A stretch of DNA of 64,000 nt from Zygosaccharomyces rouxii (GCF_000026365.1 NC_012990.1:558001-622000); one strand, 5' to 3'. Shown: positions 1 through 9,368, numbered from the stretch's first letter. The notes: a model not told the origin generated them from the sequence alone. Program-made: numbers and translations.

Positions 1-26
1 ACACCGGTCTCAATTGAATCTAAGAT

Positions 27-638
27 ATGAGTTTTAGGGGTAACCTAAGAGGAGGCCGTGGAGGTATGCGTGGAGGCCGTGGTAACGGACGTCCTAACGG
101 TCGTTTTGTTCCACAAGGTCCTCCTGACACTGTGCTAGAAATGGGACAATTTATGCATCCTTGTGAAGGTGATATTGTTTGCAAGTCGATCAATACCAAA
201 ATTCCCTACTTTAATGCGCCCATGTATTTGGAGAACAAGACTCAAGTCGGTAAAGTCGATGAAATTTTGGGTCCATTAAACGAAGTGTACTTCACCATTA
301 AATGTACTGAAGGTGTGCACGCAACCAGTTTCAAAGATGGTGATAAATTTTACATTGGTTCTGATAAACTTTTACCCATCGAAAGATTTTTACCAAAGCC
401 TAAGGTTGCAGGACCACCAAAGCCAAGGAAGAAGAAAGCTCCAATGAGAGGTGGTCCTTCATTCGGCCGTGGTGGCTCTTCATTCGGCCGTGGTGGCTCT
501 TCATTCGGCCGTGGTGGTCCCTCAGGCGGTCGCGGTGGATTCGGAGCTAGAGGCTCTTCTCGTGGTGGTTTTAGAGGTGGTGGTCGCGGTGCTAGCCGTG
601 GCGGTTTTGGCAGAGGTCGTGGTGGTAAAAGATTTTAG
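27..638 (+). CDS. GAR1: H/ACA snoRNP core protein Gar1
   Basis: The 203-aa product is the Gar1 subunit of H/ACA small nucleolar ribonucleoproteins, which guide pseudouridylation of rRNA in the nucleolus together with Cbf5, Nhp2 and Nop10. The sequence shows a glycine/arginine-rich N-terminus (about residues 4-26), a conserved central Gar1 core (about 33-125) and a long C-terminal RGG tail (about 138-203). The tail contains a 21-nt tandem repeat encoding GGSSFGR-type units at about 451-513. The start is the first ATG; only 26 bases of upstream DNA are in the window, so the promoter is not visible. The gene converges on MRX8 with a 35-bp gap. Identity is secure from domain order and from synteny with the YHR089-086 series. 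Confidence 0.97.
   Translation: MSFRGNLRGGRGGMRGGRGNGRPNGRFVPQGPPDTVLEMGQFMHPCEGDIVCKSINTKIPYFNAPMYLENKTQVGKVDEILGPLNEVYFTIKCTEGVHATSFKDGDKFYIGSDKLLPIERFLPKPKVAGPPKPRKKKAPMRGGPSFGRGGSSFGRGGSSFGRGGPSGGRGGFGARGSSRGGFRGGGRGASRGGFGRGRGGKRF
451..513 (+). repeat. 21-nt tandem repeat in the GAR1 RGG tail
   Basis: About three near-identical 21-nt units encode GGPSFGR / GGSSFGR / GGSSFGR in frame, followed by a degenerate GGPSGGR unit. Such in-frame repeats are expected to vary in copy number by slippage without breaking the reading frame. Confidence 0.8.
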
Positions 639-673
639 ATAAGTGTACAATATTATAAAATAATTATAAGATA

Positions 674-1645
674 TTATTTTCTTTGACGAGAAGGTTTAGT
701 GCCAATCTGCAGTCCACAGCTTTGAAATATCAAGCGTCGTAGTAGATCCACGCCGTATCTCTTGGGGCAAGTTTTCGATATTAATGAATTGGTAAAAATG
801 ATACCTGGTAGTCCTGGTAATTCATGGAGATTCATGTTTTGAAATCCCTTCAAATCTTTAACTTTGTCCATCTTGGTAAACACAATCTCAAATGGTTTGC
901 CTATTGAGCTTAAGAATTCAACTATTTGTAAATCCATGTCATTGAACCCTTGCTCACCAGAAATGAGTAAAAAGCATCTTGCCAGTTGCTGTCTTTGACT
1001 AACGTATTCCATGGTTAAGTTGCCTTGTTCCGCACTACTGTTATACCCATAGCCAGGGGTATCAACGATTCTAAATTTATTACCAATGTTAAATGAATTC
1101 AAAGTTTTAGTAAATCCTGCTCTTTTGGAAGCCCTTGCATACTCACCTAATGAAGTTTGCTTTAAATCGGTTGTTAAACTATTCAATAGTGTGGATTTAC
1201 CTGCATTGGATTTCCCCAGGAACGCAACTTCTGGTAACCCATTGACAAGCTCAAATGGTACATAAGTCTTACCTTGGAATTTTTTGCCATTAGATTCGTT
1301 AGAAACCTTTTCCTTAAGCCTCTCACCAGGAACATCGATGAAATGGGCGGCACTCCACTCATATCTTACATCTGAAGAATTGAAGAAATGGTTTACTGAA
1401 TTAATTTCTGTAGCACTAGGCTCTGAAAATAAACTACTGTATTTTTGATTTAGGGTATACCAAGCCGGTGGATTTGAATCTCTGGCAGGTTTCTTTGTCT
1501 TAGCGACCTGACGTTGCTTTCTTCCCCCATCACTCTTGAACGGTTGTTGCACTTTTGTATTTAAAACAATCTTTCCTATGTCAGCAGCTCTGTTAGTTAA
1601 ACTGCTTGTAGTTGAAAACCATCTTTTGGTCCATAGGCTCATCAT
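674..1645 (-). CDS. MRX8: Mitochondrial EngB/YihA-type GTPase (Mrx8)
   Basis: The 323-aa protein is a TRAFAC-class GTPase of the EngB/YihA family, matching S. cerevisiae YDR336W (Mrx8), a mitochondrial protein linked to organellar translation. Visible motifs are the P-loop GKSNAGKST (about residues 144-152), the G3 motif DTPGYGY and the G4 motif TKMD. The N-terminus (MMSLWTKRWFSTTSS) is rich in hydroxyl and basic residues with no acid, as in a matrix-targeting presequence. Two consecutive ATGs open the frame; the outer one is used here. It is convergent with GAR1 and lies downstream of MSN5 on the same strand, as YDR336W sits next to YDR335W. Function beyond GTPase activity and mitochondrial targeting is inferred from the family. 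Confidence 0.93.
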   Translation of the reverse strand: MMSLWTKRWFSTTSSLTNRAADIGKIVLNTKVQQPFKSDGGRKQRQVAKTKKPARDSNPPAWYTLNQKYSSLFSEPSATEINSVNHFFNSSDVRYEWSAAHFIDVPGERLKEKVSNESNGKKFQGKTYVPFELVNGLPEVAFLGKSNAGKSTLLNSLTTDLKQTSLGEYARASKRAGFTKTLNSFNIGNKFRIVDTPGYGYNSSAEQGNLTMEYVSQRQQLARCFLLISGEQGFNDMDLQIVEFLSSIGKPFEIVFTKMDKVKDLKGFQNMNLHELPGLPGIIFTNSLISKTCPKRYGVDLLRRLIFQSCGLQIGTKPSRQRK

Positions 1646-1933
1646 TCAACGGCCTTCCGCTTTGATAATTATCATCTTTATATTTATACAAGTTAACCTA
1701 TATTGAAGAGATGTAAGAAGTCCGGTACAATTTGATGAAATATTCGTTGAAGAGAAAGTGACAAAATAAAGAATACCTACAAAGAAGGACAAATCTCTGA
1801 ATTTTTAATCGAGAAAAATGAATAGAAGACTTCAATGCTTCGAAAGTGATATAATATTAACCTTTTTATTCTAGTTTAATTCAAATTAAGTTTGTTCTTT
1901 TTTTCCTTTTTTTTTTTTTTTAGCTCTGCTTAT

Positions 1934-4900
1934 TCATGATGAACCAAACAAGTTACCAAATGCTGCATCTTCAGTATTTGGATCATCAAGGATATCTCCA
2001 GCATCTTTATTCTTTTTGACAAGTCTTTCATTTGCTCTTTGTAGAATAGCTGCCCTTCTTTCTTGACGCTTATGTTCGGGAGAATTTTCACTATCCTCGT
2101 CGTCATTATTACCATTTGCCGTCTTGATCCAGTCAATGAATTCGATCATCAACGCCCTTTGGTTTCTGTAATGATCTACACTTCTCAATTGATCATAAAG
2201 AGCATCGATATCATAACCATGGGATATTTCGTATAAGTAAGCTCTAGCAGGTTTGTATTCCTTGCAGAGAGTGAGGAAAAGTACAGTAAAAACGTTCAAG
2301 GCTTCATAGAATGAATCCTTGAATGAACTCTGACATAGAACATTCAAAAGCAAGTTCTTCATCACTTCCACCGTAAAGAATTCATCCACACTATCCTCTC
2401 TTACAAGCACATCGTTCAAACAACATTTCATCACCAGGATGGCATTAAATGAACATTTACTATCCCTAAAGGACATTAGATGGTTCAAAAGTTTTAAAAA
2501 CGGTGCTAGTACGTTCAAATTACCAAAGATGGTACTTCTCATGTTTAACTGATGAGATGTAAATTTCGGTTTAGAGGTTTGAGGATTGGTGCTTGCTTGT
2601 CCTACGCAATCGACCATTATACGAACCACAACTGTAGTCAATTGTCTCAATAGATTTTCTTCTAAAATGTCTTCAGTCATCTCTTCGTCATCCATTGGGA
2701 TGGGATTCACATCGATATCATTCATATAAAGTGACCATTTTTGACATAAAAGTAGGTCTAAAGTTTCGAACAACTTAGGTAAGAATGCTGACATAAACTT
2801 GGGAATACATTCCTCGGGGCAATTTTTCAAAAGTGGACGAATGGCCACATTCATTATATGTTTCCAACCGTGTGTAGAAACTCCCGGACTGATCTCATTG
2901 GTATCTGGTTTGAAAATTGCAATAGAGTCTATCAATAAGTGTGGTGCCTCATCGATGTCAAAGAAAACGCTTCCCAAGGATGATATAGCATTTATCACCA
3001 ATAAAGTGTATTCCCTAGTGTATCTTACTATGTGACCTACTGAATCAGCAAAATCTCTCAAAGTTTGCATGGCCCTCATGTGTTCATCGATGAATTCATC
3101 CTTAGATTTGTTAGATGCACCTGCTTCCCAAAACCTTTCAATTGTAGAATATTTTACGAATGATTGAACCACGATAGGTAGTTGTGACCAATTGGCTGGA
3201 TCATGGTAGGCTTGTAACTGGTATAAGAGTCTCATAATATAAGGAAGAATAGGAACAATTCGAGGACGCCAAATGTCTTGCAACATTTTAAATTCATCAT
3301 CTTTCTTTACACTTTGCATTGAATAGTGAATAAACATCCTGGTAGCACGTACGGGGAACAATGCCTGCCATCTCTTGGTAAGATCGAATTTTAACCTTTT
3401 ACCTTCATCATCGATTGGAATAGATAACAAATCACTCGTTTCATTAATGTTATGTCTTTGGAAATATTCTGCGATTTGTACAATACCTAATCTCTCCATG
3501 AACCAGGGCAATTCCGAAAGACCCACAACCGTGGTTTGATCTGACCAAGCCATTAGCTCAGAATCTACTATCGCAGAAAATCTTTCCTGTTTCCTATCCA
3601 ATGAAGATTTTAAGACGATGGTCAAAAGGAATGATTTAAATGATATCCTTTCATGATACGATAGGTTGGGTAGAATCTTCGCTACGACGTTCTCCAAATC
3701 TGGGAAGATTGCCATCAATGATTCGGGCATCAACAGTGCCATTCGATTTAGTTCAATACCGCATGCGTATCTTAAGTCCCTAACGGCATCCGCCTCTGCA
3801 CTACGTTCCTCCAAATCAATTTCAGGATATTCCATCGTAGCACTAGTTATAATCTTTTCCAATAGTGTGAAAAGCACATTGTCTTTTAACATCGTTAGGA
3901 ATAATGCAAAATTTTGAATTTGCTTCTTGAGCAAAAGAGGTTCTCTAATGTTAAGGGCAATTAACTGGTTAGATAAAATTTCTAATTTTGTTAGAATACC
4001 ATCCAATTTTTCCGAATAATCTGAACCACTTGGATACCAGATTTTCCATCGTATACAACCATTAATGAAACACTCAATAATCATGAATTGTGATAAAGCG
4101 CTCAAATATGGCTCACCCTTACGGTCCAAGAATGTAGAATTTAATACTTCTTGACCGTACGGTGAACTGAAAAAACTGTTTAATCTGTTATTGAGCCAAT
4201 CGTAGGTGTAATCCAATTTCACACATGATATTAATCGAATGATATCTCTTATTCTTTTTCTATAGGTGGAGCAGAAATTTTGGAATTCAGAATTGGATTG
4301 GAAATCGATATCAACAAAATTTTTGGAAACATGACCTTCTATTTGTTCGTAATAAATCAGTGCATCTGCAGCAAATTGCAAAAGATCGCTCATAACATAT
4401 CTGTCCAACAATGGCAAGAAATCGTCATTTCTTAAACAGGAACACCATAGGTCTAGTGTTAGTCCACTTACTATTAAACTTGGATGGAAAGTTGCCTTGA
4501 GTACCAATCTTAGATATTTTTCAATTTGTTGATTGTTGTCCTTAATTTTGAAAACGCAAACGTAGAGACAACTAATCATATCGACACATTTCTTAACAAT
4601 TGGGTATTTTACTTCATCGATTCCCTCCTTTGGATCGAATTGTAAATAGTCATATACTCTTTCTAAAAGATCCATACTATTGAAAACTTTGTCAATAACG
4701 GCCTGATAATGTTCATCATTACTGTAAGGTCGAGTAAGTAAGATATGCATAGAGTCTAAAGCCATCGATTGGGCCTCTGGGATATTGGACAAAAAGCATT
4801 GTAAAGATGTGCTAAAAATATCATTTTCAATGATCACTTCACTCAATGGCCAATTCAAACAAGTTTTCAATGTCTCCAAAAGTCTGACCACATAACTAGA

Positions 4901-5608
4901 GTTGTTTTGTATCAATGCTTCATTTAATTCAGAGACCCAAAGTGCAAACCAACCTTCTCTATTTGCTTTGAAAAGGGTCCATTTTTCGGTAAATTTGTAT
5001 TTAGTGGCAAATACGTCCATCGGACAGACGATCATAACGCAGAGTGGCTGTATTACTGTCATTCTTTTCAAAACAGTTAAATCTACCAATAGGAAAACAT
5101 CTTCAAAAAGAATCTTGAAGATTAGTAGAGTCAGTTCTCTAGATGCTTCACTAATATTCCATAATTCGGTTAGATTACTATCCATATCAGCCCAAGAGTT
5201 TAAGAGTTCCTGTTCACTTGGTGATTCCTCCTTTAATGCTTCACCCCAAGTTCTCTTTGTGATCTCCACCCAGAGAAATGCCAGCTTTTGTTTGATGTAT
5301 CTCGGATCAGTGTTTAAAACTCTGTAGTTTAATTCCATTATCCATTTCCTAAGTGCTAATCTTTTATCTTCGTCGTAATCATTCCATTTTTTCTTTATGG
5401 CATCTGCCAATAGACCTAACCCAAAATGTTTTAAAATAAAATCTGTGGGATTGTTTAATGCAATTTGGTACCCCCAGTACGGCGATTCTTCTTTAGATTT
5501 AACGTCATCCAGAAATTTCTGGGCTTCTAAGCGCTGTTGATTGTTAGATTTGGGATCATAAATTACACCCAATGCAGTGACCACTTGGGAAGCACCGTCA
5601 GAATCCAT
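1934..5608 (-). CDS. MSN5: Karyopherin/exportin Msn5
   Basis: The 1224-aa product is an importin-beta family transport receptor of the exportin-5/Msn5 branch. In yeast, Msn5 exports phosphorylated cargoes such as Pho4 and Mig1 from the nucleus and imports a few others. The protein is helical throughout, as expected of HEAT repeats, with an N-terminal importin-beta/Crm1-like section (about residues 1-170) and a charged C-terminal tail ending in FGNLFGSS. Length equals that of the family. The start is an ATG at 5608 preceded by a 646-bp intergenic region holding a URS1 motif, a TATA box and upstream ORFs (see separate entries). The neighbours MRX8 and SWR1 match the order YDR336-335-334. Confidence 0.96.
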   Translation of the reverse strand: MDSDGASQVVTALGVIYDPKSNNQQRLEAQKFLDDVKSKEESPYWGYQIALNNPTDFILKHFGLGLLADAIKKKWNDYDEDKRLALRKWIMELNYRVLNTDPRYIKQKLAFLWVEITKRTWGEALKEESPSEQELLNSWADMDSNLTELWNISEASRELTLLIFKILFEDVFLLVDLTVLKRMTVIQPLCVMIVCPMDVFATKYKFTEKWTLFKANREGWFALWVSELNEALIQNNSSYVVRLLETLKTCLNWPLSEVIIENDIFSTSLQCFLSNIPEAQSMALDSMHILLTRPYSNDEHYQAVIDKVFNSMDLLERVYDYLQFDPKEGIDEVKYPIVKKCVDMISCLYVCVFKIKDNNQQIEKYLRLVLKATFHPSLIVSGLTLDLWCSCLRNDDFLPLLDRYVMSDLLQFAADALIYYEQIEGHVSKNFVDIDFQSNSEFQNFCSTYRKRIRDIIRLISCVKLDYTYDWLNNRLNSFFSSPYGQEVLNSTFLDRKGEPYLSALSQFMIIECFINGCIRWKIWYPSGSDYSEKLDGILTKLEILSNQLIALNIREPLLLKKQIQNFALFLTMLKDNVLFTLLEKIITSATMEYPEIDLEERSAEADAVRDLRYACGIELNRMALLMPESLMAIFPDLENVVAKILPNLSYHERISFKSFLLTIVLKSSLDRKQERFSAIVDSELMAWSDQTTVVGLSELPWFMERLGIVQIAEYFQRHNINETSDLLSIPIDDEGKRLKFDLTKRWQALFPVRATRMFIHYSMQSVKKDDEFKMLQDIWRPRIVPILPYIMRLLYQLQAYHDPANWSQLPIVVQSFVKYSTIERFWEAGASNKSKDEFIDEHMRAMQTLRDFADSVGHIVRYTREYTLLVINAISSLGSVFFDIDEAPHLLIDSIAIFKPDTNEISPGVSTHGWKHIMNVAIRPLLKNCPEECIPKFMSAFLPKLFETLDLLLCQKWSLYMNDIDVNPIPMDDEEMTEDILEENLLRQLTTVVVRIMVDCVGQASTNPQTSKPKFTSHQLNMRSTIFGNLNVLAPFLKLLNHLMSFRDSKCSFNAILVMKCCLNDVLVREDSVDEFFTVEVMKNLLLNVLCQSSFKDSFYEALNVFTVLFLTLCKEYKPARAYLYEISHGYDIDALYDQLRSVDHYRNQRALMIEFIDWIKTANGNNDDEDSENSPEHKRQERRAAILQRANERLVKKNKDAGDILDDPNTEDAAFGNLFGSS

Positions 5609-5731
5609 TATGCGATATTCAGTCTAAGAATTTGGAAATAATGCAAATAGTGATAAAGTATAACGATAAAAATAATACCCACTTCGATTCAAATCTCTTG
5701 GTAAATTAAATATCACTTAAAGAGAGGACGG

Positions 5732-5770
5732 TTGGAATTGGAATTGGTATTGGTATTGATATCGGTATGG
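5732..5770. repeat. Degenerate hexanucleotide (GGAATT/GGTATT) microsatellite
   Basis: About six imperfect 6-nt units run through the MSN5 upstream region, drifting from GGAATT to GGTATT. It is a simple repeat with no evident coding role. Confidence 0.7.
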
Positions 5771-6031
5771 TATAACAATAATAAAGATGGTAATAATAAC
5801 AATAACTCAATCTCAATGGAAACAACGATCTGTATGATCGAAGAAACAATATGAGTATAATTATAACAAAATGAAATGAAATAAAATGAAGTAAAAATAA
5901 AAGATAAAAAAATAGAATTAGTGAAAAAAAAAAAAGAACGATCAGAAGATCAATGGATTGTGAGCTTCACCACACACTTTCAACGTATTGGTAAAAACCT
6001 TACAATGCGTTAATCGTAACTCTTCTTGACT

Positions 6032-6109
6032 TCAAAAGCTCTTGCATTGTATAAACTGTACTGATTTTCTACATCTTAGGCGCATTGGGCTTTCGCCACC
6101 TACCGTCAT
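6032..6109 (-). other. Upstream ORF in the putative long MSN5 leader
   Basis: A 25-codon ATG-initiated frame (ATG at 6109, TGA at 6032) lies just downstream of the URS1/TATA pair on the minus strand. A second 15-codon frame starts at 6047 and ends at 6000. If transcription begins near the TATA box, both would be upstream ORFs in front of MSN5 and would tend to reduce its translation. No homology is recognised. Confidence 0.4.
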
Positions 6110-6140
6110 TCCCCTTATCGTACTTAGTGACTATAAGACG

Positions 6141-6172
6141 TATATAAGGCCAGAAAAGACCATCGGCGGCTA
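6141..6172 (-). promoter_or_regulatory. URS1 (Ume6-type) site plus TATA box upstream of MSN5
   Basis: Positions 6163-6174 match the full URS1 consensus TSGGCGGCTAWW on the plus strand, which is TAGCCGCCGA when read on the minus strand. About 17 bp further in the minus direction is TATATA (6141-6146). In yeast, Ume6 binds URS1, repressing meiotic genes in mitosis and, with Ime1, activating them in meiosis. The spacing (URS1 then TATA then transcribed strand) would suit a minus-strand promoter starting roughly 450-500 bp upstream of the MSN5 ATG. The motif match is seen; binding and use are inferred. Confidence 0.6.
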
Positions 6173-6254
6173 ATTTGATAAGATTAATATAAATACAAGT
6201 ACCAATAAGCAACTGAAATATATCCCAATATAATATACATATTTGTCTTCTTGT

Positions 6255-7136
6255 CTATAGGTAAAACTTCTTCTTTTCCTTGTCCATTTCGGGTCTGTAT
6301 TCCCATTCAGTTTCTTCCTTGATACCGCGTTGTAATCTGCGTAGTTTCAAAGTAAACTGAGGACCTAATTCTTGCAATCCAACTTTCTTCTCGTTTTCAA
6401 ACACATAACGGTGCCTTCTAAAGAAGATGTAATCTCTTTGATTGTGTAAAGTAATTACTTGACGACCTTCGAAATCTGGATTCTTGGGGAAAATCGATTG
6501 AAATAATGTACCAACAGTCTTACCGAGTCTGGTACTGAAATTGTTTAGGATCAATTCCGGGATGTGAGATGTTGGTCTACCATGTCCCACAATTTTTTTC
6601 ACGTCCACATATGAGCTAACCTTAAAATAAAATGACGGTCCTTCAGGCAGATGCATGAATGTTAATCCTGTTACTTTCTTCTTATCCTCATTGATAATAA
6701 TGATATCCGTGAAATTACGTTTGCTGCTGGCTTCCACAATATCTTTCATGGTGAGACCGAATTTTCTCTTAACAAAGGTTACATTAGGGAAAATTTCAAT
6801 CAAAACATTGGCAAATTCGTAAGCGTTCCTTTTTGCATTTATACTGGTGGTTAGAAGAATCTTAGGAGGTTCACCGTTGTTGTTGAAAAGTTGCATCAAA
6901 TCTTCTTCATCAGCCTCATCTTTCTGGCCAATCGTCTCGTCATAAACTCTCATACCTTCAATGGTCTTGGGAACATTTTCAGCCAATCTTTTTTCCTTTG
7001 CAGTGGGATCTTCCCTCTCTTCTTTAGCTCTCTGGGCTCTCATCTTGTGACGTTCTTTGTTCTTTTGATCCTTCAGATCAGCAATAATTTGCTGCCTGAG
7101 CATCTTGTTCTTAATTTTTAATTCTTCAGCAGCCAT
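6255..7136 (-). CDS. RPF1: Ribosome biogenesis Brix-domain protein Rpf1
   Basis: The 293-aa protein carries a Brix domain (about residues 90-270) and matches Rpf1, a nucleolar factor needed for 60S subunit assembly and ITS2-linked pre-rRNA processing. The N-terminal 60 residues are a charged, lysine/arginine-rich helix. The C-terminus (KPxMDKEKKKFYL-type; here RPEMDKEKKKFYL) is that of Rpf1 rather than of the related Imp4 of similar length, which I considered first. It sits between MSN5 and an unrecognised gene; RPF1 (YHR088W) lies between GAR1 and RTC3 in S. cerevisiae, as the interleaved order here also implies. Its promoter has PAC and RRPE-like elements typical of the ribosome-biogenesis regulon. 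Confidence 0.97.
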   Translation of the reverse strand: MAAEELKIKNKMLRQQIIADLKDQKNKERHKMRAQRAKEEREDPTAKEKRLAENVPKTIEGMRVYDETIGQKDEADEEDLMQLFNNNGEPPKILLTTSINAKRNAYEFANVLIEIFPNVTFVKRKFGLTMKDIVEASSKRNFTDIIIINEDKKKVTGLTFMHLPEGPSFYFKVSSYVDVKKIVGHGRPTSHIPELILNNFSTRLGKTVGTLFQSIFPKNPDFEGRQVITLHNQRDYIFFRRHRYVFENEKKVGLQELGPQFTLKLRRLQRGIKEETEWEYRPEMDKEKKKFYL

Positions 7137-7556
7137 TATTGATGTCAGAGAAAGATCCTTTGCAGCTATTCGACTGTCTATTCCAACTATTTAATGTTGT
7201 TTAAAGACTATCTCATCTCATCTCATCGCATCTCATCGTTTTTTTTCAATTTTTTTCACCATCATGTGACCGACGACACAAAATGGACTGTCCATATATT
7301 TGCATATTATTGTAAGAATATTTAGAATTTTTTAATAGTGAAGATAGTTGTATCATGGTCCATTATTATTCTGATTAGTATCATTACCAGGAATCTTCCC
7401 AATTTTCTGTAGATTTTAGACTATCCAGATATCAAAACTCTAACGATTTTCCCCCGGTTTATCAGTTTTCTGCAGGAATTAATTCGAAGTAATAATAACG
7501 AGAGCTAATTCATTGAATATCTATTTCTTCCTCTAGGAGCCCTCACCTTTTACATA
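7137..7556. other. 420-bp divergent intergenic region (RPF1 / 319-aa gene)
   Basis: This region separates the divergent starts of RPF1 and the 319-aa gene. Apart from the PAC/RRPE cluster near RPF1 and several T-rich tracts, I see no RNA gene or convincing small ORF. Confidence 0.6.
7211..7258 (-). promoter_or_regulatory. PAC and RRPE-like elements of the RPF1 promoter
   Basis: On the minus strand the sequence has GCGATGAG (the PAC core, 7222-7229), further GATGAG copies on either side, and TGAAAAAAATTG (7247-7258), close to the RRPE consensus. PAC next to RRPE is the known signature of ribosome-biogenesis genes, bound by Dot6/Tod6 and Stb3. They lie about 80-120 bp upstream of the RPF1 ATG. 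Confidence 0.75.
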
Positions 7557-8516
7557 ATGAATTCCAATATACAAGGCCCTCAAAGAAGTTACACGGACGG
7601 ATCTAGGTTCGATAACGAATCACCTGTACTACCAATTCTTGATTTCAATACATCGAAAATTAATACACCAATTCAGCTTTTGCCCATAAATGTAGTATTA
7701 CCAGAATTAAAATATTGGCAAGAGCAATTCAGTAATACGAGTGAAGAAGACATCTGGAAAAGAAGGAATTTAAGGTTCCAACAACGGCATCAGCTTAAAC
7801 CATTAATTCGACCAAATAGACGCCAAGACAGAACTCCACACTTGAAGAGGGATTCCAAATTGAGTACTGAGACCAAGATGTCAAATTTCGGCGAATATAT
7901 TAAGGATATGAAATCACACGGTCATACACAGATATTAATGAGAACTCGTGTGATAACTGAACTAGGAATTACAAGGGCTAAATTGCAATCACCCACTTTG
8001 ATCATGAATAATTGGGGTGGAACTATGAACAGCATTCAGGTACAAACAAGGGCGCTAAGTTTGGGCCAGGAGACTTTCAGAACGGAACATGCACTAAGCT
8101 GTCAACGAACGACAAGGGATCAGGTAATTGAACTACATTTTGGTCCCGTGAGTCAGAGCCCAGCCGACTACCAGTTTGCAGTGTATTCCACAGCGGTACG
8201 CCAACCTCACGGCGGCTACCGCTGGTTCCACTATGTAAAAGGAGCTACCTACGTGAATTTGGCTATATTCCTCCTCGGATCAGACTTTAACTATTCTATC
8301 AACGACAACCTAGTAGAACCTACCATAGGCAATGATCTCAAAGTAATTTCTGCCAAAAAAAGGTGCATCAGCCGGCTAAGGTCTCACGCAAAGAGCTCCA
8401 TGATAGCTAATCCATGCCCCGGCAATAACGATACCGGCGGCAGCATCATGGAGATCCAGCACGTACATCCCAAACTATACAAACTACTCCACCATCACAC
8501 CTTCCTGCAATTGTAG
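7557..8516 (+). CDS. Unrecognised 319-aa protein
   Basis: An ATG-initiated 319-aa frame lies between RPF1 and RTC3, where S. cerevisiae has no gene. I do not recognise the family. The N-terminal third is polar and basic (an LPELKYWQEQF segment near residues 48-60, then an arginine-rich stretch to about 105). The middle (about 150-250) is a more ordered-looking segment with aromatic and beta-prone residues (for example QFAVYSTAV, YRWFHYVKGATYVNLAIFLLG). The C-terminus is rich in histidine and serine. The second half of the DNA looks more GC-rich than the first. No signal peptide, transmembrane helix pair or catalytic motif is evident. It converges on RTC3 with an 83-bp gap. A fast-evolving regulator lost from S. 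cerevisiae is possible, but that is a guess. Confidence 0.75.
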   Translation: MNSNIQGPQRSYTDGSRFDNESPVLPILDFNTSKINTPIQLLPINVVLPELKYWQEQFSNTSEEDIWKRRNLRFQQRHQLKPLIRPNRRQDRTPHLKRDSKLSTETKMSNFGEYIKDMKSHGHTQILMRTRVITELGITRAKLQSPTLIMNNWGGTMNSIQVQTRALSLGQETFRTEHALSCQRTTRDQVIELHFGPVSQSPADYQFAVYSTAVRQPHGGYRWFHYVKGATYVNLAIFLLGSDFNYSINDNLVEPTIGNDLKVISAKKRCISRLRSHAKSSMIANPCPGNNDTGGSIMEIQHVHPKLYKLLHHHTFLQL

Positions 8517-8599
8517 ATGCAAATCGTCATCAAACATTAAATTATGTTACGATATAAAAATTATAGATAACCACCAAAAAGGGATGTTGTTAAATGCAT

Positions 8600-8908
8600 T
8601 CAGTTGAAACTCTTCTTCACTTGACCTACAGAAGCGTTAGGCTTACCTTCCTTCAGTATTAAGTCAATGATTTCTTCAATCTTCTTGCGACCAAACTCAT
8701 TCTGCACTTGAGCCTTGGAAGCTTCACCTAAGTTACCTTCAGCACCGGAACCCTGGTCATTAGAGAAGACCTTGAAGACCTCGACGACTTGTGATAGCTT
8801 ACCGATACTTGGTTCCTTCAGGTATTCATTGACGTCCTCTATAGATGTGGCGAACACAATTAAATCAGTTTCCTTACCCTTGTAAAAATATTTGACTGCG
8901 GATGACAT
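8600..8908 (-). CDS. RTC3: SBDS-like stress protein Rtc3 (Hgi1)
   Basis: The 102-aa product is a stand-alone SBDS N-terminal (FYSH) domain, matching S. cerevisiae Rtc3/Hgi1 (YHR087W, about 111 aa), a small stress-induced protein that binds RNA in vitro. The opening KYFYKG and the [14 protein letters not shown] motif near the C-terminus are diagnostic. The start is an ATG at 8908. The promoter has a TATA box and two STRE motifs, in keeping with stress induction. It lies between the 319-aa gene and SWR1; its true syntenic partner NAM8 follows after SWR1, as expected of pre-WGD interleaving. Confidence 0.95.
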   Translation of the reverse strand: MSSAVKYFYKGKETDLIVFATSIEDVNEYLKEPSIGKLSQVVEVFKVFSNDQGSGAEGNLGEASKAQVQNEFGRKKIEEIIDLILKEGKPNASVGQVKKSFN

Positions 8909-9368
8909 GATGAATATGCTCTTAATATGCTAATACGTTAATGCTAATTGTTGTCTAGACTAGTTGTCTTAAAGTTCTCTGCTGCTGTGAGAAGACAATT
9001 GGTGTAAAGGGTACATGTCCAACAATTGCTTAGCTTATATACATTACAATAGTCATAGCAATGGGCTAACCCCTTCTTCTCAGAAGACCTTTCACGAAGC
9101 GCACCGAACTTTAACGAACTCCCCCCCTTCTTGGAAGTGATAATTGCTACCGGGACAACAACAACGATTGTCGCGTAGTAAGGAGGGCTATACTCCGCCC
9201 CGAGAGGTTCGTGTAGCTCGATTCAGTATAGCTCGGTTTATTACGTATGTACAAGCATTACATAGTTGGTTGATCACTAATTCCCTCCTTGTAGCGTCTC
9301 CTGTAAGGCACCTTCCACCTATTTGCTGCGTAAGCCAACAAATTGGATCTGTACTGGCATTCATGTCA
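8909..9368. other. 460-bp gap between RTC3 and SWR1
   Basis: The RTC3-proximal half is the RTC3 promoter. The SWR1-proximal half (about 9180-9368) is of higher GC and includes two copies of TAGCTCGRTT about 18 bp apart, of unknown meaning. The short open frames here either start with TTG or run antisense, and I do not call them genes. Confidence 0.5.
9036..9128 (-). promoter_or_regulatory. RTC3 promoter: TATA box and two STREs
   Basis: TATATA at 9036-9041 is about 130 bp upstream of the RTC3 ATG. CCCCT cores, which read AGGGG on the minus strand, occur at 9070-9074 and 9124-9128; AGGGG is the Msn2/Msn4 stress response element. A TTCTTCTCAGAAG segment beside the first STRE resembles a weak heat-shock element. 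TATA plus STREs is the usual layout of stress-induced yeast promoters. Confidence 0.6.

Larger units (their letters stand above)
5609..6254. other. 646-bp intergenic region upstream of MSN5
   Basis: This gap separates the RPF1 3' end (right) from the MSN5 start (left); both genes are on the minus strand, so it is the MSN5 promoter and leader. The MSN5-proximal half is low-complexity, with a GGWATT-like hexamer repeat and A-rich tracts. The distal half is of mixed composition and holds a URS1 match, a TATA box and two short minus-strand ORFs. I see no tRNA or recognisable snoRNA. Confidence 0.7.

Noticed and set aside
6255..7136. Identification of the Brix protein as Imp4
   Set aside because: The N- and C-termini and the synteny fit Rpf1.
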